Shown here: one piece after another, positions 6,756 to 8,048 of the stretch
Layout: every line of letters begins with the position of its first letter
How positions within the stretch are numbered: position 1 is the stretch's first letter
From: Flavobacteriales bacterium
Lineage (GTDB): Bacteria; Bacteroidota; Bacteroidia; Flavobacteriales_F; PHOS-HE28
Reading direction: 5' to 3'
DNA: 8,048 nt
Assembly: GCA_025455765.1 (NCBI GenBank)
Contig: JALOLX010000072.1
Location: 1 to 8,048, forward strand
Translations under genes and position numbers: made by a program
Notes under the pieces: generated by a model
Database searches by the model: none
What the model was told of the DNA's origin: nothing
Seen by the model: only the letters and a program-made list of their open reading frames with translations

Positions 6756-7424
6756 TCAATCGCGCCAAAGGTACGGGAAGAGGGTCCAGGCCAGGGTGAT
6801 GGTGATCACGTTCAAGAGGACAAGCCCGCCGAAATACGTGCTCGTGACGCTCCACGCCACGCCATCCAGGGAGAGCTTGCTGGCCCGCATCACGGCCAAC
6901 AGCATCGGCAGCACCAAGGGGAAGCCCAGAATGGCCATCGTGCCCAAGCCGTTGCCCGCCCGTGCTGCAATGGCAGCGATCAGCGTGAGCACCGTGGCCA
7001 GGCCGATGGCACCGAGCACCACGGCCAACAGGAACGGTCCCCAGGCCGCACTCTCCAAGGCCTGCGTGCCCAGGAACAGGCTGTGGAACAGCAGGCTGAG
7101 CAGGGCCAGCACCACCATGGTGAAGGCGTTGTAGGCGGTGCGGGCCAGCACCACACTGCGCGGATGCACCAGCGTGTAGAGGTAGAGCTGCCGACCGCCT
7201 TCTTCCCGCTGGAAGGAGCGCGCGAGCGCATTGAACGCGGCGAACAACAGGATGATCCAGTACAAGGCGTTCCACAAGGCGGCACCCTGCACGCTCTTGA
7301 TGGCCAGGTAGGCCACGTAGACCGCGCTGACCACATACAGCAGCATGCCGCCCCAGGCCGCCCGCTGCCGCAGGTCCAGGGCCGCTTCCAGCCGAAGTAA
7401 GGTCAGGATCTCTGTGGAACGCAC
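6756..7424 (-). CDS. ccmB: CcmB, haem exporter membrane subunit of cytochrome c maturation
   Basis: This 222-residue protein is the integral membrane subunit that, in characterised Ccm systems, works with the ATPase CcmA at the CcmC-CcmE step of haem handling. About six membrane segments are visible (near residues 25-42, 50-68, 95-118, 128-152, 158-179 and 198-218). The cytoplasmic loop FQREEGGRQLYLYTLVHP (71-88) and the segment GTMAILGFPLVLPMLL (161-176) are typical of CcmB, and the length matches the family (about 220). The start is a GTG at 7424. It is preferred because the N-terminus then has the usual short amphipathic lead before the first membrane segment, and the frame upstream gives no better start. 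ccmC begins four bases after its stop. No ccmA lies next to it, so its ATPase partner must be encoded elsewhere or be missing. The family call is firm. Confidence 0.92.
   Translation of the reverse strand: MRSTEILTLLRLEAALDLRQRAAWGGMLLYVVSAVYVAYLAIKSVQGAALWNALYWIILLFAAFNALARSFQREEGGRQLYLYTLVHPRSVVLARTAYNAFTMVVLALLSLLFHSLFLGTQALESAAWGPFLLAVVLGAIGLATVLTLIAAIAARAGNGLGTMAILGFPLVLPMLLAVMRASKLSLDGVAWSVTSTYFGGLVLLNVITITLAWTLFPYLWRD
6766..6773 (-). promoter_or_regulatory. Second TAnnTTTG box, at the 3' end of ccmB before ccmC
   Basis: The minus strand reads TACCTTTG at 6773-6766, identical to the box before ccmB and matching the Bacteroidota -7 consensus. It lies inside the last codons of ccmB (encoding Tyr-Leu-Trp), 14 bases before the ccmC ATG at 6751. 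A start site a few bases downstream would give a leader of about ten bases. I found no other CAAAnnTA on the plus strand, so the only two minus-strand matches I found both fall just ahead of ccm gene starts. It may still be a coincidence of codon choice, and no -33 element is evident. Confidence 0.25.
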
Positions 7425-7438
7425 GGTACAAAGGTACC
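7425..7438 (-). promoter_or_regulatory. TAnnTTTG promoter-like box inside a small inverted repeat, before ccmB
   Basis: On the minus strand, 7436-7429 reads TACCTTTG, a full match to the TAnnTTTG -7 element of Bacteroidota sigma-ABfr promoters. It sits in the 31-base gap between the upstream hypothetical gene and ccmB, four bases before the GTG start. It is also the centre of a perfect inverted repeat, GGTAC-CTTT-GTACC (7438-7425). I see no clear TTG -33 element about 20 bases upstream. If the box is active, transcription would begin at or very near the ccmB start codon, giving a leaderless or nearly leaderless message. The motif match is direct observation; promoter activity is inferred. Confidence 0.4.
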
Positions 7439-7455
7439 CCTGCGCCGCGCTTCGG

Positions 7456-8048
7456 TCAGCGCTTGCGGCCCTTGCCTTCGCTCACGCTCACGGCGTTGGT
7501 GGCGAAGACCATGTAGATGTCCATCGGGGGACGCAGTGGCTCGCGCATCTTCTTGTTCTCCGCGGCGGGGATCACCACCAGCACCTTGTCGCCCCAAGTG
7601 CCTGCCGCATAGGCCTTGTACCGCTTCAGCTCCGGCAACTTGGGGTAGCGCGACTCGAACTGACTGATCGCCTCGGGCCAGTTGCGCTCGTGGCTGCGGA
7701 ATACCACCGCCTGTACCTCCGCCTTGCTGAAGCCCTTGCGCTCCATCAGTTCAAGGGCATCGGGGTCGTGTGCCAGGTCGTAGGTGGAATAGACCTCTTC
7801 CGGCTTCAGGATCTTGGCCCGTTTCATGCGCTGCCAGGCCGGGCCCTTGCTGGGCTTCTCCACCACCACCTCAGGCTCCACCACCTCCCAGCCGCTCTGC
7901 CGAACGAACAGGAACATGTCCGTGCGGGCACGCAACTCTTCGTTCATGTGGTAGTTGTTGGCCATCGGCAGCTCCAGCACACTGATGGGGCCTTCCGCCG
8001 TGGGAAAGTCGCACACATGCAGCGCGAACAGGTTGCGGATGGCGCCCG
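7456..8048 (-). CDS. Hypothetical protein, 3' part only (start outside window)
   Basis: The reading frame is open from the right edge to a TGA at 7456-7458, giving 196 complete codons before the stop. A GTG at 8016 could be taken as a start. However, the frame stays open for ten more codons up to the edge and reads like ordinary protein (GAIRNLFALH before VCDFPTAEG), so the gene most likely starts outside the window. I do not recognise the family. The visible part is soluble-looking, with no membrane segment. A charged stretch (VVEPEVVVEKPSKGPAWQ) is followed by a helical-looking part with ERKGFSKAEVQAVVFRSHE. A hydrophobic strand (KVLVVIPA) follows, and the end is very basic (SEGKGRKR). It lies 31 bases upstream of ccmB on the same strand, but nothing in the sequence ties it to haem or cytochrome c. 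The coding frame is convincing; the function is unknown. Confidence 0.75.
   Translation of the reverse strand, partial: GAIRNLFALHVCDFPTAEGPISVLELPMANNYHMNEELRARTDMFLFVRQSGWEVVEPEVVVEKPSKGPAWQRMKRAKILKPEEVYSTYDLAHDPDALELMERKGFSKAEVQAVVFRSHERNWPEAISQFESRYPKLPELKRYKAYAAGTWGDKVLVVIPAAENKKMREPLRPPMDIYMVFATNAVSVSEGKGRKR

Noticed and set aside
6748..7431. A 227-residue minus-strand frame overlapping ccmB in another phase
   Set aside because: Its translation is Gly/Arg/His-rich and lacks the membrane pattern. The ccmB frame has six hydrophobic segments and family motifs.
8016..8018. Local start codons (GTG at 8016, or ATG at 8018 in another frame) for the right-edge gene
   Set aside because: The coding frame runs on to the window edge with protein-like codons, so a start here would cut a longer gene. 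The ATG is in a different frame.

Overview
The window is a densely packed stretch of bacterial chromosome, high in GC (roughly 60-65% by eye), with every supported gene on the minus strand. It is read from high to low coordinates. Protein sequences and gene order point to a Bacteroidota bacterium, probably a high-GC member of the Flavobacteriales. The clues are a CcmF beginning with the YIGEH..GQLGH signature, a CcmD-like small protein with a GKI.VVVAV membrane segment, a DUF2520 / KdsC / UbiA gene run, and two TAnnTTTG boxes of the type used by Bacteroidota promoters. The lineage is inferred from remembered family features, not from a search.

Layout in transcription order: (1) 8048-7456, the 3' part of an unrecognised gene whose start lies outside the window. 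(2) 7424-5230, ccmB, ccmC, a ccmD-like gene and ccmE, with spacers of 4 to 18 bases. (3) 5186-2343, a large ccmF after a 43-base gap. (4) 2346-22, a Rossmann/DUF2520 protein, kdsC and a UbiA-family prenyltransferase, joined by two 4-base ATGA overlaps and a 1-base gap. (5) 18-1, the first six codons of another gene, possibly maf. There is no gene-free stretch over 50 bases, no RNA gene, no mobile element, no CRISPR array and no visible terminator.

The main theme is cytochrome c maturation (Ccm, System I). CcmB and CcmC with CcmD would move or load haem onto the periplasmic chaperone CcmE. CcmF would then join haem to apocytochrome c. Two features depart from the Escherichia coli model: CcmE carries a CxxxY haem-binding motif instead of HxxxY, and CcmC has an extra periplasmic domain of about 85 residues. 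CcmF also has a C-terminal periplasmic region of about 300 residues. ccmA, ccmG and ccmH are not in the window. Together this resembles the variant called System I* described in Desulfovibrio and archaea. The second theme is envelope biosynthesis: KdsC belongs to the Kdo pathway of lipopolysaccharide, and the UbiA enzyme makes a prenylated lipid.

I see no wholly new system. The points most worth following are the Cys-type CcmE, the CcmC insertion, the promoter-like box inside an inverted repeat just before the ccmB start, and the unidentified protein at the right edge.
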